From Dryococelus australis (taxonomy: Eukaryota; Arthropoda; Insecta; Phasmatodea; Phasmatidae): a stretch of 64,000 nucleotides of DNA. Position 1 is the first letter of the stretch, and each line of letters starts with the position of its first letter. The notes beneath the pieces were generated by a model. The model did not search any database. It was not told the DNA's origin and saw only the letters and a program-made list of their open reading frames with translations. Of this stretch, positions 1 through 10,103 are shown piece by piece. Both the position numbers and the translations under genes were made by a program. The stretch spans positions 286,698,966-286,762,965 of the forward strand of contig CM057009.1 of assembly GCA_029891345.1 (NCBI GenBank), given 5' to 3'.

Positions 1-1
1 A

Positions 2-238
2 AATTACGAGAGTCAACACATTTCGTATGTAGCAGCGCTAAAAGTACTCAAAAATGCAAACGAAACGACGGTGTTGACTTTGCGTCTCGAAACCATCTAC
101 AAACTGTACCGGAACAGCATCCTGAGAAACGATCGAATTTTCTTCGGGCCAAACTTGGATCATTTCAACAAATCAATTGCTAATACAAGAACAATGAATG
201 AAGAAGAATATAACAAATTTCAAGATGAAAAGAAGTAA
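2..238 (+). CDS. C-terminal part of an unidentified protein (cut by window edge)
   Basis: Frame 2 is open from the first base of the window to a TAA at 236-238, giving 78 residues and no start, so it is the 3' end of a longer frame or a terminal exon. The composition is protein-like, with mixed charged and aromatic residues and a polar tail that ends in EEEYNKFQDEKK. I recognise no domain, signal peptide or membrane segment. A 78-codon open run is notable in AT-rich DNA but not decisive. It could be a host terminal exon or the end of a mobile-element gene, since the next kilobase is repeat-derived. No AATAAA polyadenylation signal is seen in the 90 bases after the stop. Confidence 0.4.
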   Translation, partial: NYESQHISYVAALKVLKNANETTVLTLRLETIYKLYRNSILRNDRIFFGPNLDHFNKSIANTRTMNEEEYNKFQDEKK

Positions 239-848
239 AACCCAAACAATTTTAGTATCGATTGTGTAAATTAAACATTTCTCAATCACATTTTCGTCAA
301 AATCAACTACCGATAAATGTTTTGCTGCAATGAGTACTTGTTTACTTGTGATGCTAATACATTACATAGAGGTCCCAGTTCATAATTCAATCGACCATCA
401 CCAAATTCCCCTGCTTAGACTTGAAAAGCACGTCGATGGTTCCACAAAAAGCAAAATCAACATCTCGTGCTCTGAGCTCCGACGCATAAGATGTCCCCTG
501 CAGATGCCCTGCCTTCCAGTGGTGCCTCTTCGACGGGTGTTGCTTCATCTGTTGTCGGAGCTGCTGTAGGCCGTACAGGTGCCGGTAGCATTACTGAATC
601 TAACACTGTAGCACTTGTCGGTGCTTCACAGTCAAGCATCATTGGGACTGCTTCCTTCCATGTACAATGCTCTCTTGCTTCCTCCCTTGCTTGTACATTT
701 GCTCCTCCAATGACTTACACATCTTCCCTTAGTTGTTCTGGGGCGGTAGTTCCGGCCTGCAGTCTTCCTGCGTCCCGTTTCGTGCCTGTATCCAATCTAC
801 TCCTGGTAGATATTGCTACAACTGGCGTCGACGCATTTGCACACCGAG
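239..848. other. Non-coding stretch with a GC-richer block at about 430-845
   Basis: The first 190 bases are AT-rich and unremarkable. From about 430 to 845 GC content and CpG count rise well above the surroundings and frames stay open on both strands. The plus-strand frame runs on into the AT-rich repeat starting at 849, so it cannot be a genuine gene as it stands. The block may be a remnant of a mobile element, but I recognise no domain. Confidence 0.4.
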
Positions 849-1204
849 TAAAATATTTTATTAGTGAAAACCAAATGGCACAAATTAAATTTAATATTGT
901 TTTACTTTTCTACAATTTTCTTATGAAATTCAATATTATTTTAGTGTCTCTTTATGACGGCGTTCATGCCAGGATATTAAGTGTTCTTAATCTTGGTGCC
1001 ACGGGCACTTTGAATTTTATAACCAAACAATTTAAAATAAGTACAAACATTTTAAGACATTTTATACATAGCAAAGACAATATAACACATTTGACACTGA
1101 AAATAACATTTATACGAAAGTTCAAAATTATTGGCCTCTTTGCACACATATGCGTGGTGAGCACCGTCATGGGCTCTAGACACACTGGCTGTTAGCCAGG
1201 GTCA
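849..1204 (+). repeat. Dispersed direct repeat, copy A (mate at 32905-33275)
   Basis: This roughly 355-bp segment aligns over its whole length with 32905-33275 in the same orientation. Shared landmarks are the start GTAAAATATTTTATTA, the internal run AAATGGCACAAATTAAATTT, TTTTATAACCAAACA, and the end around CATGGGC and TTAGCC. The copies differ by many substitutions and small indels, so they are old. No terminal inverted repeats or coding sequence are seen inside. It behaves as an unclassified interspersed repeat. Confidence 0.8.
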
Positions 1205-2043
1205 CACATTATAAATAAAATTGACTTCGCAAAAGAAAACTGCTAACCCAAGAAATTAGCACTTTGCGTAGGAATGCACGCACATCAACTTAAAAAAAAA
1301 ATTTAAAAAAAAGGGACATTGAATTAAATATGAAGTTATCATAAATACACTGATTAAGAAACTAGTCTGCAACATGCTGCTGTTTTTACAGCCAAAGAGG
1401 AGGGATAATGGAAGCGACAAACAGCAGGGAGGGTAAGGCAGAGGCGGCGGTATGCGACTAGGAAAAAGAATTCTCACTGACCAGGCATGCAACTTCCCCC
1501 CACCCCTCCACCACAGTCCCCTTCTGGCATTAAGTAATTTATTGCTTCATGCTGCTTGGGACAACAAATGTCAAATTCTATGATGGCAGCTTGAGAAATG
1601 CGCAAACACTAACATCAGTAAAGGCTAGTTTTCCAAAGACTGAAAACTGTGGATAATAGAAACTTGTACCGTGGTTGAAGAAAATGTCTACAAAAACAAA
1701 TCCGCGCATAACTGAAACTGCATTTGGCGAGGGATTACTGTATTTTGTTGACATTTTCTGAAATATAAGAGATGTGACCTTCCAGATTAAGTAGTTAAGG
1801 GAGATGGGAGTAGGTTAAAACTCTTGGTAAAACACGGGAGTTCCCATATACGGGAAAGTTGGCAACCCTAATAATACATGATTTTGATTCACAAAACATG
1901 CTACAGATTGAAAATTTATGTTCACGAGTGGATTGAAGTACAAAAAGCTGCATGTGTGTAAACAAAACAGCATTTCCTATAACTGCTTATTTATAAAGCA
2001 ATTTTCTGGCATAATAATGCAAACTATACCACACACACACACC
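1205..2043. other. Intergenic DNA with a transposon-end-like motif near 1860
   Basis: I see no gene. A polypurine patch lies near 1390-1450 and a C-rich patch near 1494-1520. At about 1830-1872 the sequence ends in GTTGGCAACCCTA, which read on the minus strand resembles the terminal motif of many insect DNA transposons. No partner inverted end was found nearby, so it would be a truncated copy at best. Confidence 0.3.
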
Positions 2044-2045
2044 TA

Positions 2046-3921
2046 TAGTCCATTCCTGATTGGAAGCGACTTATGAAAATCAACCTTTGAAAAAACACTC
2101 TAGGCATAACATGTAAACCTGGTTTTTCAATAACCTGTATTCCACACATATATAAAACTTTAGAGTACTGTATTATTGAATAAATTAACCCTTACCTTAA
2201 TATCTTCTATAACTTGTAATATTTATTTCTTTTAAAATATGAATTAACAGCAGGTGCAACAATTTGTTTGCAACGACCGGTAAGCAATAGTTCATAGTAA
2301 AAATATTATTTTAACTTCGTTTTTTAGTATACTATTTGTAAATCAAACGGTGCCTATTTAAATATTTAGGTAGCCCCACTGGAAACATCTCGTTTTTTCA
2401 GTTTAAAATAACAATGGAAAATATTGTGAGTAGGCCGTAATGGTACGGTGTTGTTTTATCGAACGGAAAGCGAATGGAAAAAGTGTCTGATGGGCGAGGC
2501 TTGTCGTTCTCTCTCTCTCTTCTTCGTCTATATCACACTTGGGAAATTTCACTTCGGTAGTACGCGGTAAAGTGGTACATGTTTTATAACTGTAGCATAT
2601 TTCATACTTATTACAGCAAAATAATGATTTTTGAAATTATAATTTACAACTGAAAAGAGGTTTTAATGTTTGAATACTTATTTTAATATATTTAGATATG
2701 ATGGTGGGGCAGTTATCAAGTTAAGTTGGCAGACATGGCATGTTGCTTTTTGCCAAACGAAATGGAAATTATTCGTACTCCGAAAAATACATCAAATTAC
2801 CACATCACATTTGTAGTCTTTGTTTTTTCTAAACCTACCTACAAAAGTTATGATGATGTGATAAATCTGTGTTCCCAAGGCTGTAATAAATATACTGTGA
2901 TGTGTTTCGTTAATCATTGCATCTGTGAAATGGTGTGCCTTTGTGCATCGTGGTCGATACGCTGGCCGTGTGTGTGCGTGATTTCAAATATTTGATTAGC
3001 ACTATTTATATGTTTTAAAAGTGAACTGTTTTTATGACGAAGTTAATTATTTACATGCACTTCTGTTTATTTATCACAACATTGTATCTTTGCCCTAAGG
3101 GGTTTGAAACACAGTCATGTAACGTAATTTGCCACAATCCCAGGAGAAAAATACTAAGCCCAGACCAATAAATTTAAAAAAATGTAATAAACAGTAAGAA
3201 GCAATACATAGAAATATGAGCGGAATTAAAGTTATCGTAGGGTTATTTGTAAGCATGTTCACCGCTAGCTTTTAAAGTTTATATGAAAAAAACAGCAACA
3301 CGAGTTGAGAGCTTGAATTTAATGTGCCTCTTTCGTTCAACTGGTTGTTCCTTCGTTTTAATATTTATTCCAACTGAGGCCGTCCTTATAAAAAAAAAGA
3401 CCCAACAGATATCAATAACAAAAGGATAATTAGAACAGCCCTTTACTTTGCAGTTGTAACAGTGTTAAACACAGTCGCTGCAAAATACTAACGTGCATTA
3501 CATGTATTGAGCTATGTCATGGAAAACAAATATGTTAATGTAAAATAACCGTAAGAACTGTAATCAATTCACAGGTTTTTAAAACGTCATAAAGCTGACC
3601 TAAATAATGTTAGAGGCATAAACTGTGAATATTCATACGGAATGGTTTTAGGAATACGACAGCATCCTTTCAAGAGCTGTAAACAGTAAACACATTTGAC
3701 AGGTATAAAAGTAGAAGTCACTTTTCAATGTTTTTTTTAGGTGTAGCGAAATTACACGAACATATGTACACACAATGGAATGTAAACATTGATTTTGACA
3801 GATGCTAGATGGCAGACACATGGCAATATTTGTTTACATTTGGCGGAAGGATACGAAACAGACCTGCAAGTAGATATTTAGCAAGGCTCCGAGAAAGTTG
3901 CTTCCAATAGGGAATGGACTA
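2046..3921. mobile_element. Candidate DNA transposon remnant with short inverted ends and TA flanks
   Basis: The left end reads TAGTCCATTCCTGATTGGAA. The reverse complement of the right end gives TAGTCCATTCCCTATTGGAA, a near-perfect match of about 20 bp. Both ends are bordered by TA (2044-2045 and 3922-3923), as expected for Tc1/mariner-type insertion. The roughly 1.9-kb interior holds no recognisable transposase; the 89-codon ORF at 2726-2995 resembles nothing I know. This looks like a non-autonomous or decayed element. The pairing could be coincidental because only the tips match. Confidence 0.5.
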
Positions 3922-5542
3922 TAGACAAGGACACTAGTGAAAATACATTCCCTAACCTATCATTTGGCTCATTATTGCCAACAATTTGCAATCCAGTGTC
4001 AAAGCATGGATTGAACTTAAAATCAAAATAAGTACAGCAATATTTTTAAACACAGGCTGGTAGCTGCAATAATTTTCAAAACCCAACTACTGGTCTTCAA
4101 TTGATAACCTGTAGCATACACCACAAAATGTATTGTGCAGTGCTGTTCATTCATAACGTACAATACATAATCATCCCATTACAACAAAAATAATATGATT
4201 TACCTACCTTACAATGGAATTCCAAAACAAGCATCTTCAGATATCCTAACGCAAATCAATGATTAATAGTCAACATCACTATCAAAAATTCGAAATATGT
4301 TAAACAAAACGCCAGCAATGAAACCATGACTCTTAAAAATTCAACACTGACAAGTCAAGCTATCAATTGATATTAACTCTCGAAAAGATTGTTCAACGGT
4401 ATCATATATTAAAGTTATCAAGAGAACATCCATTTCATTACATGTATACGCTGTGATAGGTTTATAGTTTTAAATCCATTTTGACATGGTTTAAACAAAA
4501 CTAATATATAGCTGCACAAATTGCTTTGAAATTAATTATGTAAATAGCAAAACGTATAAATTGTGCATTAGCAATTACATTTGACATGACTAAACATTTC
4601 CAGACTATTTCTCCAAATTCCCTAACTTTTTCCTGACACACAAAATTTACTTGATTCCAGGTTTTCCCTGTTTTCTAGATCGCTAGACTACCCTATACAG
4701 TGATGGCCAAATTGACGATTACTGGGGGCTTTTTCTCATCTTTAATATTATTCAATAATATAGAATTTTTTAGGAAACAACAGTTTGCAAAGGTTTTATT
4801 CAGGTGTGCAATATGCATCCATGATTTTTTTTTTAAATAAATGTAGTAGTGAAGTCTAGTTACCACAGTAATTGAAACAATTCTGATGCAGGAAAGGAAA
4901 TTTTCATACATAAAGAAAAATTAAAAACTTTTATTGCACAGAAATATTTATTCAAGCATTACCATAGGTGGAGTAAATTAGAAAATGGAATTCCACTGCT
5001 CAAAAGAAAAAAGTCACTTACTGATGAGTATTGTGCTTACAGTTTAAAGACGAATCATTTCAAATAATTCAGGATGTAATTCTAAATTGTATGGAACTAC
5101 TGTTTTAAACTTCCTTCAATGGACAAACATTCTTCAGCCTGGTGACACCATTTCATACCTTAGTTTAAGTTCTGTCGAGATGCTTGTAAGGGAAACTGAA
5201 CAATCATAATATGTTGTATGGCATTACGCTATTAATGGTTCAAGTGACTTATTTATTTTGAGCAATGACCTTACTGTATAATTATGAACACGCAAAGCAT
5301 TTAACATTTTTACAGTTTTGTGTGTTTCACAAAAATAAAAAATACCTTATTTCAACATTAAAAAGCTCCTTAAACTATGTATACAATTAAAAAAACAAAC
5401 TATAATGTGCACATGTAATGTTTTACTACAAAAAATTGCATGTGCCAAAATTTAGTACAGAAAGGTATTTAAAACTGTTACAAAATTTCATAATTTAGCT
5501 ACCACATTATGATGTTTACTCTAAAGTATCAAATCCAATGGT
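3922..5542. other. AT-rich intergenic DNA, no gene seen
   Basis: No supported coding sequence. Near 4699 the sequence CAGTGATGGCCAAATTGACG resembles a single Tc1-type transposon end, but no inverted partner was found. The rest is low-GC DNA with A/T runs. Confidence 0.4.
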
Positions 5543-6660
5543 ATTGTCCATTTCATAAGTGGTCTCAAATTAGACAGACAAGGTGACCAACCTACACACT
5601 ATGTAAACAGTAAATGCTCTCACTCCAACAGTATTGTTACAGCTGATGAACTGCTGCGGAATCCGTGTTGTTAGGTTGGCTACTTTGATGATGTGTTTGG
5701 AAGAAAATAGTACACAGAACTAAAAGTTGTAATTATACTTACAACATTTATGGTTTAAATTATGTCTCTAAAGCAATATTAAATTTTGTTGGCTATTAGT
5801 AACGGGACTTTACAAAATTGTTCAGCATTTATGACAGTGTATGTCGGCACATACGAACAGTAAATGTTTCCAGCCAATGGCTAGCCATGTTTGTGTTTCC
5901 AGACTGGTGAAGGCAGTTATGCGAGCACTTTTTTTTTTCATCGTGTTTATTGTACGAATCTTATTGGTGGTGTCGGAATATTTAATCGGTAGTTAATTAT
6001 TTTTAATTTGCTTTTTTTAAACATAGTTGGTTGTACCACTGCAGTGTGTTTTGTTGAGTGAAATGTAATATTAATCAGCACGTCGTTAAACGGCTCCTTC
6101 CACCATTTTCCTAACCACCTTCCAAAATGAAGTGACACAAATATAATTTCCGTATATAAGTTTAAGTTTGTTTGTATCAGGAAATGTGCACAGTGTTGAT
6201 TTTACTGAATGATTTTGCAAATAAATTATTTAATGCTGGTGACGAACAAACATGATTTTAGTGAAGTAAACTTGCAAGGATTACCATAGAAAAACACATG
6301 TTCAAGAGGTCACAAAAGTAAGTTTGCGTGTTTTGTAAATGTATTTGTAAACTGTTAATATAATTATTGAAATGCACGTGCCCTGAAAAATGCAGCACTT
6401 TACACATTTTTGTAGTGAGTGAACAGTATTTGTTTATCTACATCGTAAATTCAAGTGTAAGGTTAACTTCGGTCAAAGTGTGTGCCTGTATATATTGCTG
6501 CATCTGTACGAATACGAACAACGTCGTATGTATCACGTTTTGTATTTTGATTAAGGTTACAATTTTCGAAGTGAAATAATTTAAATGTTATTTCCATACG
6601 AGCAAAATTTTCCACTGCTCCATCAAAACAATATGCAACCCAAAATGCCACACACTCATA

Positions 6661-7157
6661 CCGGAATCACGTAGCCCCCACTAATACAGCACGAAACAAC
6701 CAAAAATGCAACCATAAAACATTTCAATGTGATTACTTGAATTTACAGCACGACAGACACCAAGCTCTCGGCATTTAACCTTACTATTCAGAAGGCGATG
6801 TTAGTCTCAAAGGCGGTGAACAAAAGGAAATTTGTAATGTATAATGGTGACAAATTGGTATTGCTAATGCATAAAAAAGTAAAATTATTATTTTTAAGAG
6901 TTAGATACAGTAGTTTTCAATTTAGTTTCCTTTTAAGCTGCGTGTTTACCATTGTAGAGAAAGCTTGCAATACAATTTCATTTTGCAATGTTGTACATTC
7001 TGTGCATCGTGCTGCACGACACAACGAAGAATAGAAATAATTTCTAATCCAAAATTGCTGGTCGGACGACAGAATCGGTCAGGCTCACGATGATCTATCT
7101 TGTATTTCATTGGCTGTTAGCCGCTGTGTCGTGCACATTGGGGCTATGTGATTCCAG
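6661..7157. mobile_element. MITE-like element, about 0.5 kb
   Basis: The left tip CCGGAATCACGTAGCCCC and the reverse complement of the right tip, CTGGAATCACATAGCCCC, match at 16 of 18 positions. Inside the right half an inner pair of complementary motifs (GCACGACACA near 7013 and TGTGTCGTGC near 7126) adds further fold-back potential. There is no transposase frame. Size and structure fit a non-autonomous DNA transposon. I could not define a target-site duplication. Confidence 0.6.
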
Positions 7158-7734
7158 CACCGTAAGAAGTAAGAACATCAAAGTAATCCCAGCTCACGAA
7201 AGATGATAAACTAAACCCCCCCCCATCACTGCTCACTTTTTCCTTTTCCCTCGAAATAAAATAAAGATGATTCCCTAATTGGGCCCACATTTCATTGCTA
7301 TGAACATTTCTCTGTGTTATTATTGACTGAAACTTTAACACTCTGGTTCTGGAGGGTTTCAAACTGTAAAGCTTACTGGCCATACAAACTTGTAAGTCGT
7401 ATCACTTGTATTTTTTTAGAAGATATATAAACTTTGTCAAGCTTGTTGTGCAGGGATACTTGTTAGCAAATAAATTTAAAGGTTTTTCCTATTTTTAAAG
7501 GCTGTATTTGAAAGTAACATAATGGCATGTAGGTTTCAACGTTGGAGTCTTTCATAAACGTTTTGAGCATTTTTGTTTTTCAAATTAAAAACACTCATAT
7601 GTTTTTAACATACGCTGTTAAGAATATTTAAGAATAACGAAAGAATAATTCACATACACATGATTTACATTGGAAAGACAACTTTCTGATATCAACTAAA
7701 TTACAACATGCTTATCAAACAAAATTCTTTCAAT

Positions 7735-7884
7735 TTAAGCACCCAACGAAGGTGCTCCAACATCATAAAGAAGTGTTCGTGCATCACCAGGAACTGCGAT
7801 ATTCCAAAATTTACCGCTAAGGAAAATTAACTTTATGTCATCTTCAATCTTGGGTAGGCGGAGCATCTTTTTAGTGTGTAACAT
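7735..7884 (-). CDS. 49-codon ORF of unknown function, possible terminal exon
   Basis: On the minus strand a frame from ATG at 7884-7882 to a TAA at 7737-7735 encodes 49 residues ending in LLYDVGAPSLGA. The residue mix, including KIEDDIKLIFLSGKFWN, is far more protein-like than the low-complexity ORFs nearby. The frame is open upstream only as far as an in-frame TGA near 7911. A weak AG acceptor near 7903 could make this the last exon of a longer gene; a stronger acceptor further up leads into the stop. Host exon or remnant of the surrounding mobile element are both possible. No family recognised. Confidence 0.35.
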   Translation of the reverse strand: MLHTKKMLRLPKIEDDIKLIFLSGKFWNIAVPGDARTLLYDVGAPSLGA

Positions 7885-8408
7885 GTTCGTTTGATATAAC
7901 GTTGCTGTAGGTCACATCTGCTTCTCTAGAGCGCTTTGGAACATCTCTGAACTGAAATACAGTTTTTCATTAGGTACCCGAGAACATGTCTAGGGCTGTA
8001 TTCACAATTTTGAGGAGAGGGTTGTACAACTGAACTTCAGTGTAATTATCAACACTGAGTTAGTCACAGAAATAAGTTTTTACTTGCAACATGACAATCT
8101 GAACACGTAGGTATTTGAGAAAAGTTATTAAAGTATTTTGTATATAGACCTGCAATACTAAACATTTGACTTACTAAATGAGAATTGAGAATTATTAAAA
8201 TTACTGAAATTAAGTAACGTTTGCTTAAATATTATTTTGGCTACCTAAATACTTTAACATCCTGAGAATTATAACCACCATAAAAGTATCAGGCAGTACA
8301 GAGTTGTCGTCCTATCATACCACGAAGCTGAATTATGTACTTTTAATGCAATAGTAGGAATAGCCTATATGTAAGAATGTATACAGTCTTTGAAGAAAAG
8401 GGATTGTA

Positions 8409-8463
8409 GGGGGGGGGGGGGTGGTAATTTGGTATTTGTGCATTCCTGGGGGGGGGGGGGGGG
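8409..8463 (+). repeat. Two long poly-G tracts
   Basis: A 13-base G run (8409-8421) and a 16-base G run (8448-8463) lie 26 bases apart in otherwise AT-rich DNA. Such tracts can form G-quadruplexes, and their lengths are prone to sequencing error. Confidence 0.9.
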
Positions 8464-8996
8464 ATCTTGATATCTAGTGTTTGTGGAAACCATGTTAAAT
8501 TTTTGTATTTACAAGAACTTACTTTAGGTTAGTGTGCTAAGATTAGTTGTCATTAATATATTTAGTGTGTATTCAAAAACAGTAAAATATATTTTATTCA
8601 TTTGACAGTCAAAATACAATTTCATTTCCGTGCATCCTGGTTACAAATTTCTCGCAAGGTAAAAAAATTATAAATTTATAGACTGTTAGTCATTTACATA
8701 AAATATTTATAAACAAAAAAAAAAAAATTTGATTGTTGCCAACCTGCAACTGTTTGAACAGCCCTTCACAGTTTCTGAAAGTAACTGGGAGGAGGCACAT
8801 GCAGTTTGTTTACAAAAACAGGCAGTCATATATGTTGTTTGTTTACAAATACTGGCAGTCACATGCTGTTTGTTTGCAAACAGTCACCTTCAATGACAGT
8901 TCAGCTGTAGCAGGAGGATACATAGCCATCCAGATGCCATTGGTACTGCTTTCCTAGAACTGTCAAATTTGAGACCACTTATATGAACTGGGCAAT

Positions 8997-10070
8997 ATGC
9001 ATATTATTACAAGTTACATTTGTACTTTATTAGTAGTTTTACAATAAGTTTCGTATTTAAATGTTAATATTATTCAATAAAATCACAAGCTTGCTGTCAT
9101 ACCTTGAATTTTAGTTTTATCATAAAACATTTACACTTTGCAGTGTGACAGAGCCAGTTTCTGTCTTAAGTTTGATTTTATGATTATGTACGTAAATAAC
9201 TACACGAATATACTGCATACCATTATGGCCTCAATACAGAAACTACTTACACACATTACAATTTGGATACATTGATTGAGCTGCAATATATAGGGAATCT
9301 ATACACACATACTGCTACACATGTAAATAACAATTAGCTAAACAACAAATAAACTTTACACAAATTATAAATTTGTACATAGCTTAAAATACAACAGAAA
9401 CAGCAAAGCTAAATTCAAGCCTAAAAATGTCTCTTGCTAAAATACTCCAATGGCAAAAAGAGCCACCAGAAATTTGCCTTGATTAGAGGCTTTACATTAT
9501 TTAAATTTATTTTGACCTTTACTGTACAATATTTTCATTCTGAACAAGAGGCAAATGAAGCCAGCTACTGTAATACTGAATTAAAACCCTCAGGAAAGTA
9601 CATAAGTGGGACAAGCTGATTGAATTATTATGATCACAAAATATTTCAAAATAAAATAATTTTGCACTATAGTTTTATTTCAGCATAAACTCAAACATGG
9701 TCTGCAAATATGAGATATTCCATTGATGGTTATTTTAGACATTTCTTCTTAAGCACAACTATATTCTACCTATTTTGTAATATAAGTGTTGTTTGCTCTT
9801 CAAACAATATAAATTCCAAAAACTTCTAATGTACATGTGAAAAAGTTTTGCATAGGCTTATGAAAAGTTTTATTTCCAGTCTGGCATTTCTTGTAGCGAC
9901 TAAATATGTAGACAACATATACAATATACCATTACATATTAATGAACGATAAATTGATATAAATTAATGACATGCAATTATGTAAGAAGAAATTGCAAAG
10001 CAAATGACACAGCCTACTTCTGATCAATTTGAACACTGCTTGAATAACCACAATGAAAAGTGAGTCGTAC
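8997..10070. other. AT-rich intergenic DNA, nothing recognised
   Basis: No gene, RNA or clear repeat structure is visible. Short open frames such as the one at 9434-9619 have no recognisable content. Confidence 0.4.
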
Positions 10071-10103
10071 CTTTGTTTCCTAACATATTTGAGCAAGTCC
10101 CTT
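10071..10103 (-). other. Candidate 33-nt internal exon
   Basis: On the minus strand a long polypyrimidine tract ending in CTCCTGTTTCCAG immediately precedes 33 bases that end in AAACAAAG followed by GTACGA. The acceptor is one of the strongest-looking in the window and the donor is acceptable. One frame through the 33 bases is open (RDLLKYVRKQ after a split codon). No adjoining exon was identified, so this is only a splice-signal observation. Confidence 0.2.

Larger units (their letters stand above)
5543..8996. mobile_element. Candidate 3.45-kb element bounded by related inverted ends
   Basis: The left end (5543-5580) contains ATTGTCCATTTCATAAGTGG followed by TCTCAAATT. The reverse complement of the right end (8960-8996) contains ATTGCCCAGTTCATATAAGT followed by GGTCTCAAATT. 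The arms match over about 35 bp with a few differences, in the orientation expected of terminal inverted repeats. The interior includes a separate MITE (6661-7157), a short ORF at 7735-7884 and two poly-G tracts. No transposase domain is recognised. The alternative is two independent insertions of a short element in opposite orientation. Confidence 0.4.

Noticed and set aside
491..1195. 234-codon plus-strand ORF, one of the longest in the window
   Set aside because: Its second half lies within the dispersed repeat 849-1204, whose mate at 32905-33275 does not keep the frame, and the first half is low-complexity Ser/Ala/Val-rich with a competing minus frame.
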